This document shows positions 27,130 through 36,084 of a stretch of DNA of 64,000 nucleotides, piece by piece. The translations under genes were made by a program, and so were the position numbers. Where the stretch lies: NCBI RefSeq assembly GCF_013185185.1, contig NZ_JAAZWE010000002.1, positions 62,001 to 126,000 on the forward strand, read 5' to 3'. Under the pieces are notes generated by a model, which searched no databases, had not been told where the DNA came from, and was given only the letters and a program-made list of their open reading frames with translations. The DNA comes from Saccharibacillus endophyticus. GTDB lineage: Bacteria; Bacillota; Bacilli; Paenibacillales; Paenibacillaceae. The stretch's first letter is position 1. Every line of letters begins with the position of its first letter.

Positions 27130-28533
27130 TCAGCGATTGGCAGACATCACGATATCGCCTTCAAGGTATTGGAATGACACCCGTGACGAGGTTTCCTTCA
27201 TAAATTTCGTGTACCGACCGATCACAATCTTCGCACCGCCGTAAATGGTATCGTTCACGACCACGCGAGCACGGCCTGTATCTTCAAGAATGTGTTCAAT
27301 TTCAAAAATACGTTCTTTGCAATGCGAGCGTTCCTGTTCTTGCTGACGCTTGGTTACGCTGAGTTTGGCACGTAGCGCAAGCTTGTCCGCGCCCAAAGTT
27401 CCCGCCAAAGCCATCTGATCGAGAAGTCCCAACGCCTGGGTCGTTTTTTGCATATTATCAGCGGTTTCCCGCATTCTTTTATGTAGGTCCGCCAATTCGT
27501 TGCGAAGATTCGGCAGAACGCCTACTTCGATTGCGGTGGCTGTTGCCATCGTATTGCCGATTGTACGTGCGGTAACGCCTTCTCCGGCTTGGATATGGCC
27601 GCCGACAATCAAACCCTTCGTACCGCTGCAAATGACATTTTTACCTGCTCTGACTTCGGAATGCATGATGCTCTGCGAAACGATAATGTCTTCGCCGGCT
27701 TCAACGTTACCGTCCTGGATAAACGAACTTTTGACATTCATGCCCGCTTTGACAATTCCTTTATGGTAACCGATCACGCCTCCGGTAATTTCTATCGAAC
27801 CGTCCGCATACAATTCGGCGCCTTCCACGCCCCCTTGCACGCGAATATCGCCGGCCGCTTTTACGCGAAACCCGGGAAGTACGCTTCCCCGAATGACAAC
27901 GGTGCCTACGAAGTCTACATTGCCGCTGCTGTAATCGACGTCGCCATGAACTTCATAAACGGTGAATACATTGATCTTTCCGTTATCGGTACGGCTGACC
28001 ATGCCTTCGATCGTGGCGTACAGCGATGTATGATTTTCGTCCGTCACGACGTTTTTTCCGATTTTGAAACGTGCTTCTTTGCCGGGTTTGAACACGATCT
28101 CTTCTCCCGTCACGCCGGTTCCCGGCGTCCCCGGCCGGGATGGGTGTCGGCGAGCCAACAGCTGGCCCTTACCCACATTTTTCAAACGAATCAATTCTTT
28201 ATAATCCACTCGACCGTCTTCCCGCTCCATAGGTCTCGCTTCATCTTCTTTTTCGAACATAAACTCGATATAACCATTTTGACCATCCACTGCCGGAATA
28301 CCGCGAGCAACTTCGATTTCTTCAAAAAAGTAACTAGCCGGTGACGCGACAAACCTGCCAATAGCTTCGTCGATCAGACCGAAGCGAACGTTCTGGTCGT
28401 TCAAAAACTGTCTCAAGCTTTCTTCCGTGCATGCAAAGCCCTCCTCCGGCTTTACAAAACGCAAGTGTGCAGACATTTTGGACGCTTCGAACGAAACGGC
28501 AAGGTGCCGGTCCAAAGCTAAATGCTCAACCAC
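27130..28533 (-). CDS. fapA: FapA family protein (DUF342)
   Basis: A 467-residue cytosolic protein. An N-terminal domain covers about 1-130. A central beta-helix-like part covers about 160-330, with repeats such as GDVDYSSGNVDFVGTV and GDIRVQGGVEGAELYADGSI, as in DUF342/FapA and polymer-forming bactofilin-like folds. A coiled coil follows (about 345-420) and then a small C-terminal domain. The GTG start (MVEHLALDRH) is preferred over a TTG two codons earlier because GAGGGG lies 6 nt upstream. It is placed between sigD and swrB, a position with no counterpart in B. subtilis. Role in motility is unproven. Confidence 0.82.
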   Translation of the reverse strand: MVEHLALDRHLAVSFEASKMSAHLRFVKPEEGFACTEESLRQFLNDQNVRFGLIDEAIGRFVASPASYFFEEIEVARGIPAVDGQNGYIEFMFEKEDEARPMEREDGRVDYKELIRLKNVGKGQLLARRHPSRPGTPGTGVTGEEIVFKPGKEARFKIGKNVVTDENHTSLYATIEGMVSRTDNGKINVFTVYEVHGDVDYSSGNVDFVGTVVIRGSVLPGFRVKAAGDIRVQGGVEGAELYADGSIEITGGVIGYHKGIVKAGMNVKSSFIQDGNVEAGEDIIVSQSIMHSEVRAGKNVICSGTKGLIVGGHIQAGEGVTARTIGNTMATATAIEVGVLPNLRNELADLHKRMRETADNMQKTTQALGLLDQMALAGTLGADKLALRAKLSVTKRQQEQERSHCKERIFEIEHILEDTGRARVVVNDTIYGGAKIVIGRYTKFMKETSSRVSFQYLEGDIVMSANR

Positions 28534-28601
28534 GGACAACCCCTCTTTTCAACATTTGCTTGTCGATGGCCAGATGCCCCCCGGCCGCTTCCCATCCGAC
28601 A

Positions 28602-29390
28602 TTAACGATCCTGCATAAGCAGGCTTTTTTGTTTATCCAGCGTTCCGCGCAGACGCAGTATCGCCTTGGAATGCAATTGCGAAATCCGTGAAGGAGAAAG
28701 CGACATGACTTCGGCAATTTCGCTAAGCGACAGATCTTCGTAATAAAGCAGCGAAATGACGATCCGCTCTTTTTCCGTCAGCTTTTCGATGCCTTTTCCC
28801 AACGCTTCCTTCAAGTAGAATTCATTGACTTTATGATCCGGGTTTTTGGCTTTTTCGTCGACCATGACGGATAAACGGGTCTCCGACTCCTCTTCCCGTA
28901 TCGGATCTTCCAACGAAACAAGCGACATAACGGAAACGTCTTGAAGCATCTGTTGGAATTCCTTTTCCGATATGCCTAAAAACTCGCTCATTTCCTGGTC
29001 TGAAGCGCCTCGCATATGTTCCTGCTCCAGCTTTTGATAAGCTTCCTCGATTTTCTTCGCCTTTTCCCGAACGGAACGCGGAACCCAATCCCCCTGTCGC
29101 AGTCCATCAAGAATGGCACCGCGTACTCGCCAGGAGGCATACGTTTCGAACTGCAAGCCGCGCTTGTAGTCGAACTTTTCGATCGCATCGATTAAGCCCA
29201 TGACTCCATTGCTGGCCAGATCGTCCTTGGAAACGTTTTTCGGGAGTCCCACCGCGAGCCGCGAAGAGACGTAATCGACAATGGATAAGTGATTCTCGAT
29301 CAGTTTCTTCTTTGCTTCGACATCGTTATGCTCTTTCCAGCGGATCCATAAATCCAGGTGATTCAACTGACCGGATTTGCGTTCATCCAT
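28602..29390 (-). CDS. sigD: RNA polymerase sigma factor SigD (sigma-28, FliA type)
   Basis: A 262-residue flagellar sigma factor for late genes. Region 2 contains IVDYVSSRLAVGLPKNVSKD, GVMGLIDAIEKFDYKRGLQF and ETYASWRVRGAILDGLR. Region 3 is DWVPRSVREKAKKIEE. Region 4 is LTEKERIVISLLYYEDLSL followed by SEIAEVMSLSPSRISQLHS. It lies near the far end of the operon, more than 28 kb from the flgB promoter, as in B. subtilis, where position limits SigD level. The anti-sigma factor FlgM is not in the window. Confidence 0.98.
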   Translation of the reverse strand: MDERKSGQLNHLDLWIRWKEHNDVEAKKKLIENHLSIVDYVSSRLAVGLPKNVSKDDLASNGVMGLIDAIEKFDYKRGLQFETYASWRVRGAILDGLRQGDWVPRSVREKAKKIEEAYQKLEQEHMRGASDQEMSEFLGISEKEFQQMLQDVSVMSLVSLEDPIREEESETRLSVMVDEKAKNPDHKVNEFYLKEALGKGIEKLTEKERIVISLLYYEDLSLSEIAEVMSLSPSRISQLHSKAILRLRGTLDKQKSLLMQDR

Positions 29391-29392
29391 TG

Positions 29393-29854
29393 CTATCTCC
29401 CTCCTTCATCCTCTGTAAGATGACGTACGGCTTTCGCCAGTTCTTCGGGATCTTTTTCTTTCGTTGATACCAACTTTGGCGGATTAAGCGGCTGAAAGTC
29501 ATCCATCTGGCCCGTTCGCTCTTCGGTTACCCGAGTCTTATCCGCATCCGGCTTCAGTAAATCATTCAGTTGGTCGTTTTCATCCGGCGTGACCAGATCT
29601 AATCTAGCTCCTCGAACGTCGTCGTCCAAAGCAGCCCCCGGCTCCGAAGAGCCGCTGCCTTCCTTATCTTTCGGCAGCGGTTCAAGCGCGCCGAACACGA
29701 TGCGAAAAAGAAACGCCAAGAGAAACCAGACCGCCGCTCCGATTCCTCCCCGGATCAGGCTTGTTACGGGAAGGTTGGTTCGGACCGCAAATAAAAACGT
29801 AATAACAAATCCGATCAAAGCGAATATCAGATTGACTCGTATGGTTCCCTTCAT
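29393..29854 (-). CDS. Uncharacterised membrane protein between cheD and sigD
   Basis: A 153-residue protein with two adjacent membrane helices at about 7-23 and 33-53 (IRVNLIFALIGFVITFLFAV, GAAVWFLLAFLFRIVFG). A long acidic, disordered cytosolic tail of about 95 residues follows, ending in PEELAKAVRHLTEDEGGR. The last 20 residues look helical and may be a docking motif. It is spaced 2 nt from both cheD and sigD, so it is firmly in the operon. No family was recognised and B. subtilis has no gene here. Confidence 0.85.
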   Translation of the reverse strand: MKGTIRVNLIFALIGFVITFLFAVRTNLPVTSLIRGGIGAAVWFLLAFLFRIVFGALEPLPKDKEGSGSSEPGAALDDDVRGARLDLVTPDENDQLNDLLKPDADKTRVTEERTGQMDDFQPLNPPKLVSTKEKDPEELAKAVRHLTEDEGGR

Positions 29855-29856
29855 CG

Positions 29857-30354
29857 CTACAATTCCTTTACCCCTTTTTGAACGCTGCGTATAGTTAAAA
29901 TTCCGGTTTCCGAACTGATTTCGATCGTTCGGCCATAATTAGCTCCCGTATCCTCACTGTACAAGGAAATTCCCAGCTTCTTCAGCATTTCCTTGCAAGA
30001 TTCGACGTTTCGGGGCCCGATGCGCATCGTATCTCCACTACCTGCGAAAGCGAACATCTGCGCACCGCCTGCCATCTTGGCAATCAGTCTTCGCTTGGAA
30101 GCTCCAAGATCGACCAATTTATCGACCAGTACAGGAAGGGCAGTATCTGCATATTTCGCAACATTAATCTGGCTTTCACGCGCAATATCCGATGAAGGAA
30201 GCATGACGTGAGCCATACCGGCTACTTTGATCTGCGGATCGTACAGCGTCAAACCGACGCAAGAACCGAGTCCCGTGGTGCGAAGAATTCCGGAATTCCC
30301 GACTACGTTCAGATCAGCCATGCCAACTTTGACCAGATTTTTTTCGTCAGTCAT
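29857..30354 (-). CDS. cheD: Chemoreceptor glutamine deamidase CheD
   Basis: A 165-residue enzyme that deamidates receptor glutamines and binds CheC. The catalytic Cys is in GLGSCVGLTLYD and the His in AGMAHVMLPSS. The start MTDEKNLVKVGMADLNVV overlaps the end of cheC by 8 nt; the longer open frame upstream is cheC in another frame. It completes the CheC-CheD-CheY adaptation loop. Confidence 0.97.
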   Translation of the reverse strand: MTDEKNLVKVGMADLNVVGNSGILRTTGLGSCVGLTLYDPQIKVAGMAHVMLPSSDIARESQINVAKYADTALPVLVDKLVDLGASKRRLIAKMAGGAQMFAFAGSGDTMRIGPRNVESCKEMLKKLGISLYSEDTGANYGRTIEISSETGILTIRSVQKGVKEL

Positions 30355-30973
30355 TGTCAAGCGGAACTCCAAGCGCCGTAAAGATTTTATCAAACGATTC
30401 CGGATCCGGAATGAGGAAAAACTGCCCCTCAACCTCATCGTTGCCTTGTACAAACGTCGTGTCGATCAACAGTGCGGCGTCACCCATCTCCCCGAATTGA
30501 ATCATGCCGTAACTCAGGATCGCGCCCGCCATATCCAATGCAAGCGCAGGCACGGTAGGCGACATGGCAAGGTTAGTGAAATCGGCCAGCGAGGACAAAT
30601 AGGAACCGGCCAAAATGTTGCCGATTTCACCCAGTGCCGACTGTTCCATCTCCGTCAACTCAAATCCTTCTGTCGGTTCAAAGGCTCCCAAACGCTGAAG
30701 CAACGACTTGCCGGCTTCGGGTCCCATGATATAGAACAGATTGCCCGGCGCATCCCCTTCAACGCGGAAGAAAACCGTCAATACGATTTTTTCCGCGCCG
30801 CCTACCTTCTCCGCAATGTCTTCGAAGGGAAGAATCTGTACTTTGGGAACGGCCATATCGATCGGTTTATTCAGAAGTTGCGATAACGCCGTGGCAGCGT
30901 GACCCGCACCGATATTGCCGACTTCCTTCAGTACGTCAAGTTTAAATCCTTCCAGCTTCGAAAAGATTTCCAT
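30347..30973 (-). CDS. cheC: CheY-P phosphatase CheC
   Basis: A 208-residue phosphatase with two active-site motifs, DVLKEVGN (residues 13-20) and SALGEIGN (112-119). Each has the Glu and Asn expected for CheY-P hydrolysis. It begins MEIFSKLEGFKLD, with GGAGG lying inside the end of cheW. It works with CheD in adaptation; FliY in the same operon is the related switch phosphatase. CheZ is not expected. Confidence 0.97.
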   Translation of the reverse strand: MEIFSKLEGFKLDVLKEVGNIGAGHAATALSQLLNKPIDMAVPKVQILPFEDIAEKVGGAEKIVLTVFFRVEGDAPGNLFYIMGPEAGKSLLQRLGAFEPTEGFELTEMEQSALGEIGNILAGSYLSSLADFTNLAMSPTVPALALDMAGAILSYGMIQFGEMGDAALLIDTTFVQGNDEVEGQFFLIPDPESFDKIFTALGVPLDND

Positions 30974-30976
30974 GCC

Positions 30977-31438
30977 TTAGTCCTCCAACTGCTCAAGGTG
31001 AGCCACTTCACCCCGATTCAGTACTTCTGCCAGATTCAACATGATCAGCAAACGATCTTCGCCAACCTTGGCTACGCCGTCCAGATACTTGGCTTTGACT
31101 CCTCCGACGACTTCCGGCGGCGAATCGATGTTGTCCCGATCCAAATCGACCACGTCGTTCGCGGCGTCGACGATGAAGCCGACTTCCATGTCCCCGACGG
31201 CAACGATGATGATTCGAGTCTGATCGGTATATTCCGATTCTTCGAGATTAAAGCGTCCTCTCAGGTCGATAACCGGAATGACCACGCCTCTCAGGTTGAT
31301 AACTCCTTTGATGAACGAGTAGGTTTTCGGCACGCGGGTGATCGGCATCATGCGTTCAATCGTACGCACTTTATCAACGTCGATACCGTACTCTTCATTA
31401 CCCAATGCAAACACAATTACCTTAATTTGTTCTGCCAC
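30977..31438 (-). CDS. cheW: Chemotaxis coupling protein CheW
   Basis: A 153-residue SH3-like adaptor that links receptors to CheA. It contains EEYGIDVDKVRTIER, FIKGVINLRGVVIPVIDLR and GFIVDAANDVVDLD. The GTG start (MAEQIKVIVFAL) is chosen because AAAGGGGGA lies 7 nt upstream; the 42 extra in-frame codons upstream look non-coding and contain the cheA-cheW hairpin. It ends 3 nt before cheC. Confidence 0.96.
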   Translation of the reverse strand: MAEQIKVIVFALGNEEYGIDVDKVRTIERMMPITRVPKTYSFIKGVINLRGVVIPVIDLRGRFNLEESEYTDQTRIIIVAVGDMEVGFIVDAANDVVDLDRDNIDSPPEVVGGVKAKYLDGVAKVGEDRLLIMLNLAEVLNRGEVAHLEQLED

Positions 31439-31488
31439 AAAAAAATCCCCCTTTATTGAGCCTTGGCCCCTTGAGCGCATAGAATGCT

Positions 31489-31531
31489 CCGCTTGGTATG
31501 CAGATTGCTTTTTCCTCCGGATACCAAGCGG
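31489..31531 (-). repeat. 11-bp perfect inverted repeat in the cheA-cheW gap
   Basis: CCGCTTGGTAT and ATACCAAGCGG are separated by 21 nt in the 126-nt gap between cheA and cheW. No T-run follows, so it is not a standard terminator. It may be an RNase processing or mRNA-stabilising element that sets the CheA:CheW ratio, or a protein-binding site. Confidence 0.7.
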
Positions 31532-31564
31532 TGAATCGTCTAAAACCGAAGCCTTTCGCTTCAA

Positions 31565-33652
31565 TTATTTGATGAGCGCATTTGGATCGAGAATCAGAGC
31601 GACTTGGCCGTCCCCGAGTATGGTCGCGCCGGAAATCCCCTGAACCTGCGGCAGGTATTTACCCAGGTTCTTGATGACGATTTCGTTTTGCCCGATAAAC
31701 GAATCAATAGCCAATGCAGCCAGTCGATCTCCTTTGCGGATCACGACGATTTCCGTTTCCTCTTCATCCTCTTCGCTGTAGTCCGCAGCATCGAAGAATT
31801 TGCTTAGCGACATCAACGGGATATGCGCATCGCGATAAGGAATCAGCTTGCTTCCGTGCACATTGCGAACCTGCTCCTTGCGAATGATGCCGGTCTCGAC
31901 AATCGAGGACAACGGAATCGCATATTTTTCGGAGCCAAGGCGAATCATCATGGCGGAAATAATGGACAGAGTCAGCGGCAGTTGAACAGAGAACAGAGTC
32001 CCCTCGCCAAGCGTGGAGGTAACTGCAACATGTCCGCCGAGTGTAGCGATTTTGGACTTGACCACGTCAAGGCCCACGCCTCGGCCCGAAATGTCCGAAA
32101 TGACTTCGGCCGTGCTGAATCCCGGAGCGAACAGCAATTGATAGACTTGTTCGTCGGTCATCGATCTGGACTCGTCTTCGGTTACGACGCCTTTTTTGAG
32201 CGCCGAAGCCAGAACTTTGTTTCGGTCGATGCCTTTACCGTCGTCTTGGATTTCGATAAACACGTGGTTGCCGCTGTGGAAGGCGCGCAAGTTAACCGTA
32301 CCCGTCTCCGGCTTGCCTGCTGCAACACGCTCTGCGATCGATTCAATGCCGTGGTCAACAGAGTTACGCAACAAGTGGACCAGCGGATCACCGATTTCAT
32401 CGATAACGGTACGATCGAGTTCGGTCTCGGCACCTGTGATTACCAGATCCAGTTTTTTGCCGAGTGACTTCGCAAGATCCCGTACCATCCGCGGGAAGCG
32501 GTTGAAGACGGTATCGATGGCGACCATCCGGAGTTTCATGACGATGTTTTGCAGGTCGCTGCTTACGCGACCCATATGCTCGACGGATTCCGTCAATTCC
32601 TGGCTTTTGATTTCTGTCGCCAACTGCTCCAGACGAACACGGTCGATCAGCAGTTCGCTGAACAGATTCATCAGCACGTCCAGACGCTCGATATCGACCC
32701 GAATCGTGCGGGAAGGCGCAGCCACAACTTTCTTGGCAGCAGCAGGTTGTTTGTCATCGGCCGATGCTTTTTCCGCCGCAACTTCCGCCACCGGCGCGGC
32801 TTCAACGGTGACAGGAGCAGCGATAGCTTCCTCTTCTTCCTTCTCGAGCTTTTCAGCCAGTTGGGCGAGCGTATCAGAATCGATGGAAACCAGCTTTGCA
32901 TCTTCGATCTCGGACAGGTTCAGGATCATGGTACGCAGTTCTTCCGGATCCTTCTCGGTAATGAAATACAGGGAGAAGCTGCGATCGAATTTCTCCTGCT
33001 CGATTTCCTGTACGGTAGGATGCGATTTGACGACTTCCCCGCTGCGTTCCAACAAGTCGAAGACCATGTAGGCGCGCGCTGCTTTCAGTTGGCAATCTTC
33101 CCGAATGGAAACTTCGATATAGAGCACGCGATGTCCTGCTGCCAGCGACTGTTCGAGAATCGAATGTTGGAATTCGTCAAGTTGAATCTGCTCTTTGGAA
33201 ATGGCAGCTTCCGCGGATGCCGCCGGCGCGTTTGAACCGGCATTACCGGATGCTCCGTCTTCGTTTGGAACTTCGCCGCGCACAATAGCTTGCAGCGATG
33301 TCACGATCGCGGATACGTCGGCCTTGCCTTCGCCGCCCTGCGTAATATCCTGTACCATGGCTTCAAGCGCATCCAAGCTCTTGAACAAGGTATCAAAAAT
33401 AAAGTTTTGCATTTTCAGCTTGTCATTACGAACTAAATCGAGAACATTCTCCATCTGATGAGTCAAAGCAGCCAAATCTTCGAAGCCCATCGTAGCAGCC
33501 ATGCCTTTCAGCGTATGCGCCGAGCGGAAAATGACTTGCACGATACTGATGTCTTCCGGGCTTCCTTCCAATTCCAGCATTTTTTCATTCAACGATTGCA
33601 GATGATCATTCGACTCATCAATAAACATGGATAAATACTGGTTCATGTCCAT
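31565..33652 (-). CDS. cheA: Chemotaxis histidine kinase CheA
   Basis: A 695-residue kinase. Domains in order: HPt with the phospho-accepting His in SAHTLKGMAATMGF; CheY-binding P2 (about 165-265); Ala/Glu-rich linker (about 270-320); dimerisation helices (TIRVDIERLDVLMNLFSE); ATPase with LVHLLRNSVDHGIES, IQDDGKGID and SGRGVGLDVVKS; and the C-terminal CheW-like domain. ATG start with GGAGGAGGTG upstream. It phosphorylates CheY and CheB. Confidence 0.98.
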   Translation of the reverse strand: MDMNQYLSMFIDESNDHLQSLNEKMLELEGSPEDISIVQVIFRSAHTLKGMAATMGFEDLAALTHQMENVLDLVRNDKLKMQNFIFDTLFKSLDALEAMVQDITQGGEGKADVSAIVTSLQAIVRGEVPNEDGASGNAGSNAPAASAEAAISKEQIQLDEFQHSILEQSLAAGHRVLYIEVSIREDCQLKAARAYMVFDLLERSGEVVKSHPTVQEIEQEKFDRSFSLYFITEKDPEELRTMILNLSEIEDAKLVSIDSDTLAQLAEKLEKEEEEAIAAPVTVEAAPVAEVAAEKASADDKQPAAAKKVVAAPSRTIRVDIERLDVLMNLFSELLIDRVRLEQLATEIKSQELTESVEHMGRVSSDLQNIVMKLRMVAIDTVFNRFPRMVRDLAKSLGKKLDLVITGAETELDRTVIDEIGDPLVHLLRNSVDHGIESIAERVAAGKPETGTVNLRAFHSGNHVFIEIQDDGKGIDRNKVLASALKKGVVTEDESRSMTDEQVYQLLFAPGFSTAEVISDISGRGVGLDVVKSKIATLGGHVAVTSTLGEGTLFSVQLPLTLSIISAMMIRLGSEKYAIPLSSIVETGIIRKEQVRNVHGSKLIPYRDAHIPLMSLSKFFDAADYSEEDEEETEIVVIRKGDRLAALAIDSFIGQNEIVIKNLGKYLPQVQGISGATILGDGQVALILDPNALIK

Positions 33653-33681
33653 TGCGAGACACCTCCTCCATTAAAGTGCAG

Positions 33682-35154
33682 TTAAGATTTGACGACCTGG
33701 TTTAATTTCGTTGCAATTTGCGGCAGAGGAAGCAGGTGCATAACACAGTTTAATTCGGCGGCCGAGCGAGGCATGCCGTAAACTACGCAGGTCTCTTCGC
33801 TTTCTGCAATCGTGGTGGAAACGCCCGAGTCGTAAAGCTTCTTCATTTCTTTTGCCCCGTCACTTCCCATACCCGTCATAATCACGGCATGGCGACGGAT
33901 TTCGTTCATAGGTAACAGTGAATCGAACATGGCACCGACGGACGGCTTATGACCATTTTGCGGTGGAGCATCAGACAACTCGATTGCATACTGGCCGCTT
34001 CCGGAACGCTTGACGATCAAATGTTGACCGCCTGGCGCAATGTAAGCTGTTCCTTTGCGAAGCGCCATGCCATGCTGGGCTTCAACCACCTCCAGCGGAC
34101 TTAGCGTATTTAAACGCTGCGCCAGCGAATGCGTGAACTTTGGCGGCATATGCTGCACGATCACGATCGGAGCGGGGAATGAAGCCGGAATGTTTTCAAG
34201 CAATTCTTTAAGTGCCCGCGGGCCGCCCGTTGAACATCCGACCGCTACGATCTGGTCGATATGATCACCACCGGAGGCCCGGGTTCCAGAAGCTGGAGGC
34301 GCAACTTGACGTTCAGGAACCTTACGCTCCGGAACTTGGCTTTTTGGCGCGGAAGCCGCAGGCTTTGGTGCAGAGGCTGCGGCTTCTACGCGTGACTTAT
34401 CTGCTGGAGTGGGTGTTCGTGTTGCTGCAATTTTCTTATCTTCGCGTGCAATAGCGGGTCGGCCAGATAATGGCGGTACAGATGCTGGCGGCGTGACCGA
34501 AGGCTTTGGCTTGGAAGCGGGAACTACATTCCGTTGTACAGGAGCCGATGTTTCTCCAGAAGAAGCATCCTTGCGAGGACGACTTTCTGGAACTGAAGAC
34601 TCGGCCTTTGGCCGCGGTATTTCAAAACTTCTTTCTTCCTGCCGCCGAGCAGGAGCCTCCGGCGCCTCTTCATGCTGCTGTTCAGGCGTAGTCGGAGCTT
34701 CGACGACTGCCTGAGCAGCAACGATCGGAGAAGGCTTGTCCTTGCGCCAGGCCGAATCGTGCACAGCTGCGTGCAATTGTCGAAGCAGTGCCTCTCCAAC
34801 GCCTTCAATATCCTGCGAGTTGGACACCGAAGGTTTGCGAATAAAGTCGAATGCTCCTGCTTCCAGCGCCATGATGGTCTCTCGCATTCCTTCTTCATTG
34901 ATCCCCGACAACATGATAACGGGCAGCGGATACTCGTTCATAATACGCTTAAGCGATTCCAGTCCGTTCATTTCAGGCATTTCTACGTCCATTGTTACAA
35001 TGTCCGGCTTGATTTTTCTAACTTTCTCGACGGCTTCGCGTCCATTTTTGGCTGTATCCACGACCGAAAATGATACGTCCCGTTCAATCAGGTCAGATAC
35101 GATCTTCCGCATGAAGGCGGAGTCGTCTACAACAAGCACGCGATAGGGTGTCAT
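33682..35154 (-). CDS. cheB: Chemotaxis methylesterase CheB with a long linker
   Basis: A 490-residue protein, against about 350-360 for B. subtilis. A receiver domain (1-125) has the phospho-acceptor Asp56 (DIVTMDVEMPEMNG). The methylesterase domain (about 303-490) has VGCSTGGPRA, VIVQHMPP and TGMGSDGAKE, giving the Ser, His and Asp. Between them is about 150 residues of Pro/Ala/Ser/Lys/Glu-rich linker. It removes methyl groups from receptors after phosphorylation by CheA. ATG start after CAGGAGTTGAAGAT. Confidence 0.96.
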   Translation of the reverse strand: MTPYRVLVVDDSAFMRKIVSDLIERDVSFSVVDTAKNGREAVEKVRKIKPDIVTMDVEMPEMNGLESLKRIMNEYPLPVIMLSGINEEGMRETIMALEAGAFDFIRKPSVSNSQDIEGVGEALLRQLHAAVHDSAWRKDKPSPIVAAQAVVEAPTTPEQQHEEAPEAPARRQEERSFEIPRPKAESSVPESRPRKDASSGETSAPVQRNVVPASKPKPSVTPPASVPPLSGRPAIAREDKKIAATRTPTPADKSRVEAAASAPKPAASAPKSQVPERKVPERQVAPPASGTRASGGDHIDQIVAVGCSTGGPRALKELLENIPASFPAPIVIVQHMPPKFTHSLAQRLNTLSPLEVVEAQHGMALRKGTAYIAPGGQHLIVKRSGSGQYAIELSDAPPQNGHKPSVGAMFDSLLPMNEIRRHAVIMTGMGSDGAKEMKKLYDSGVSTTIAESEETCVVYGMPRSAAELNCVMHLLPLPQIATKLNQVVKS

Positions 35155-35187
35155 ATCTTCAACTCCTGTCCTGCTCCATAATCAGTT

Positions 35188-36084
35188 TCACCGTTTTAAT
35201 AGTTTGCGTACAAAGCTTTTGAATCCTTTCGGCGAATCGGCTCGAACCTGCAAAGATTGTTGCGCGTAACGAGATGCCAGCTCTTGGATGTCTTTCGAAG
35301 CCTGACTGTTTGGAAACCGGATAGAAAAAGGCGTCTGTTTCTTAACCGCCTGACTCACATGCGGGTCATCGCTGACATGGCCAAGCACAGGAATGTCCAA
35401 ATGAAGGAACTTTTCCGCAACAAGCCGAATCTTATCGGCTGTCTGCTGGGCCTCGCGACGATCTACGGCACGATTCACGACTAATCGAAACAATGCTGCG
35501 TGTTCCAGATCATGAACGACCTTGACCAATGCGTAAGCGTCGGTAATAGCAGTCGGCTCGGGCGTCGTAACTACAATACATTCGTCGGCAGCCGTGATGA
35601 AACGAATCGTTTCCTTGGACAATCCCGCACCGGTATCAAACAGGATGTAATCCATGTCGTGTGCGATTTCTTCGATCTGCCGGGTAAAATAGAGCAAGTC
35701 TTCTTCCGAAAGAGAGAATAGTTCAGTCAAGCCTGAACCGCCTGCAATAAAAGGAAGCGAATTCGGACCGGATTGAATAATCTCGCTCATACTCTTTTCA
35801 CGATTCAACAGATGAAACAGATTGTACTGGGAACGGACACCCATCAACACGTCAATATTGGCCATTCCGATGTCGGCATCGAACACCAACACTTTCCGCC
35901 CCAGTTTCTGTAATTCCAAGGCAAAGTTCAAAGTGAAGTTCGACTTTCCGACCCCTCCTTTTCCACTGGTGACCGCAATGATGTGTGCCGTCTTTTCCTG
36001 CGTGCCGGAGGAGTCGCGCTGCCTCGAAGGGTCTGTTCCGAGCGAAGAAATCAGTTCTCTGAGCGCCGCAGCCTGATCACTCAT
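35188..36084 (-). CDS. flhG: MinD-like ATPase FlhG (YlxH)
   Basis: A 298-residue ParA/MinD ATPase that controls flagellar number and C-ring assembly with FlhF. It has the deviant Walker A SGKGGVGKSNFTLNFA, VFDADIGMANIDVL and DYILFDTGAGLS. A short N-terminal helix (DQAAALRELI) fits the FlhF-activating motif of the family. The ATG overlaps flhF by 4 nt. A C-terminal basic tail may aid membrane contact. Confidence 0.96.
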   Translation of the reverse strand: MSDQAAALRELISSLGTDPSRQRDSSGTQEKTAHIIAVTSGKGGVGKSNFTLNFALELQKLGRKVLVFDADIGMANIDVLMGVRSQYNLFHLLNREKSMSEIIQSGPNSLPFIAGGSGLTELFSLSEEDLLYFTRQIEEIAHDMDYILFDTGAGLSKETIRFITAADECIVVTTPEPTAITDAYALVKVVHDLEHAALFRLVVNRAVDRREAQQTADKIRLVAEKFLHLDIPVLGHVSDDPHVSQAVKKQTPFSIRFPNSQASKDIQELASRYAQQSLQVRADSPKGFKSFVRKLLKR

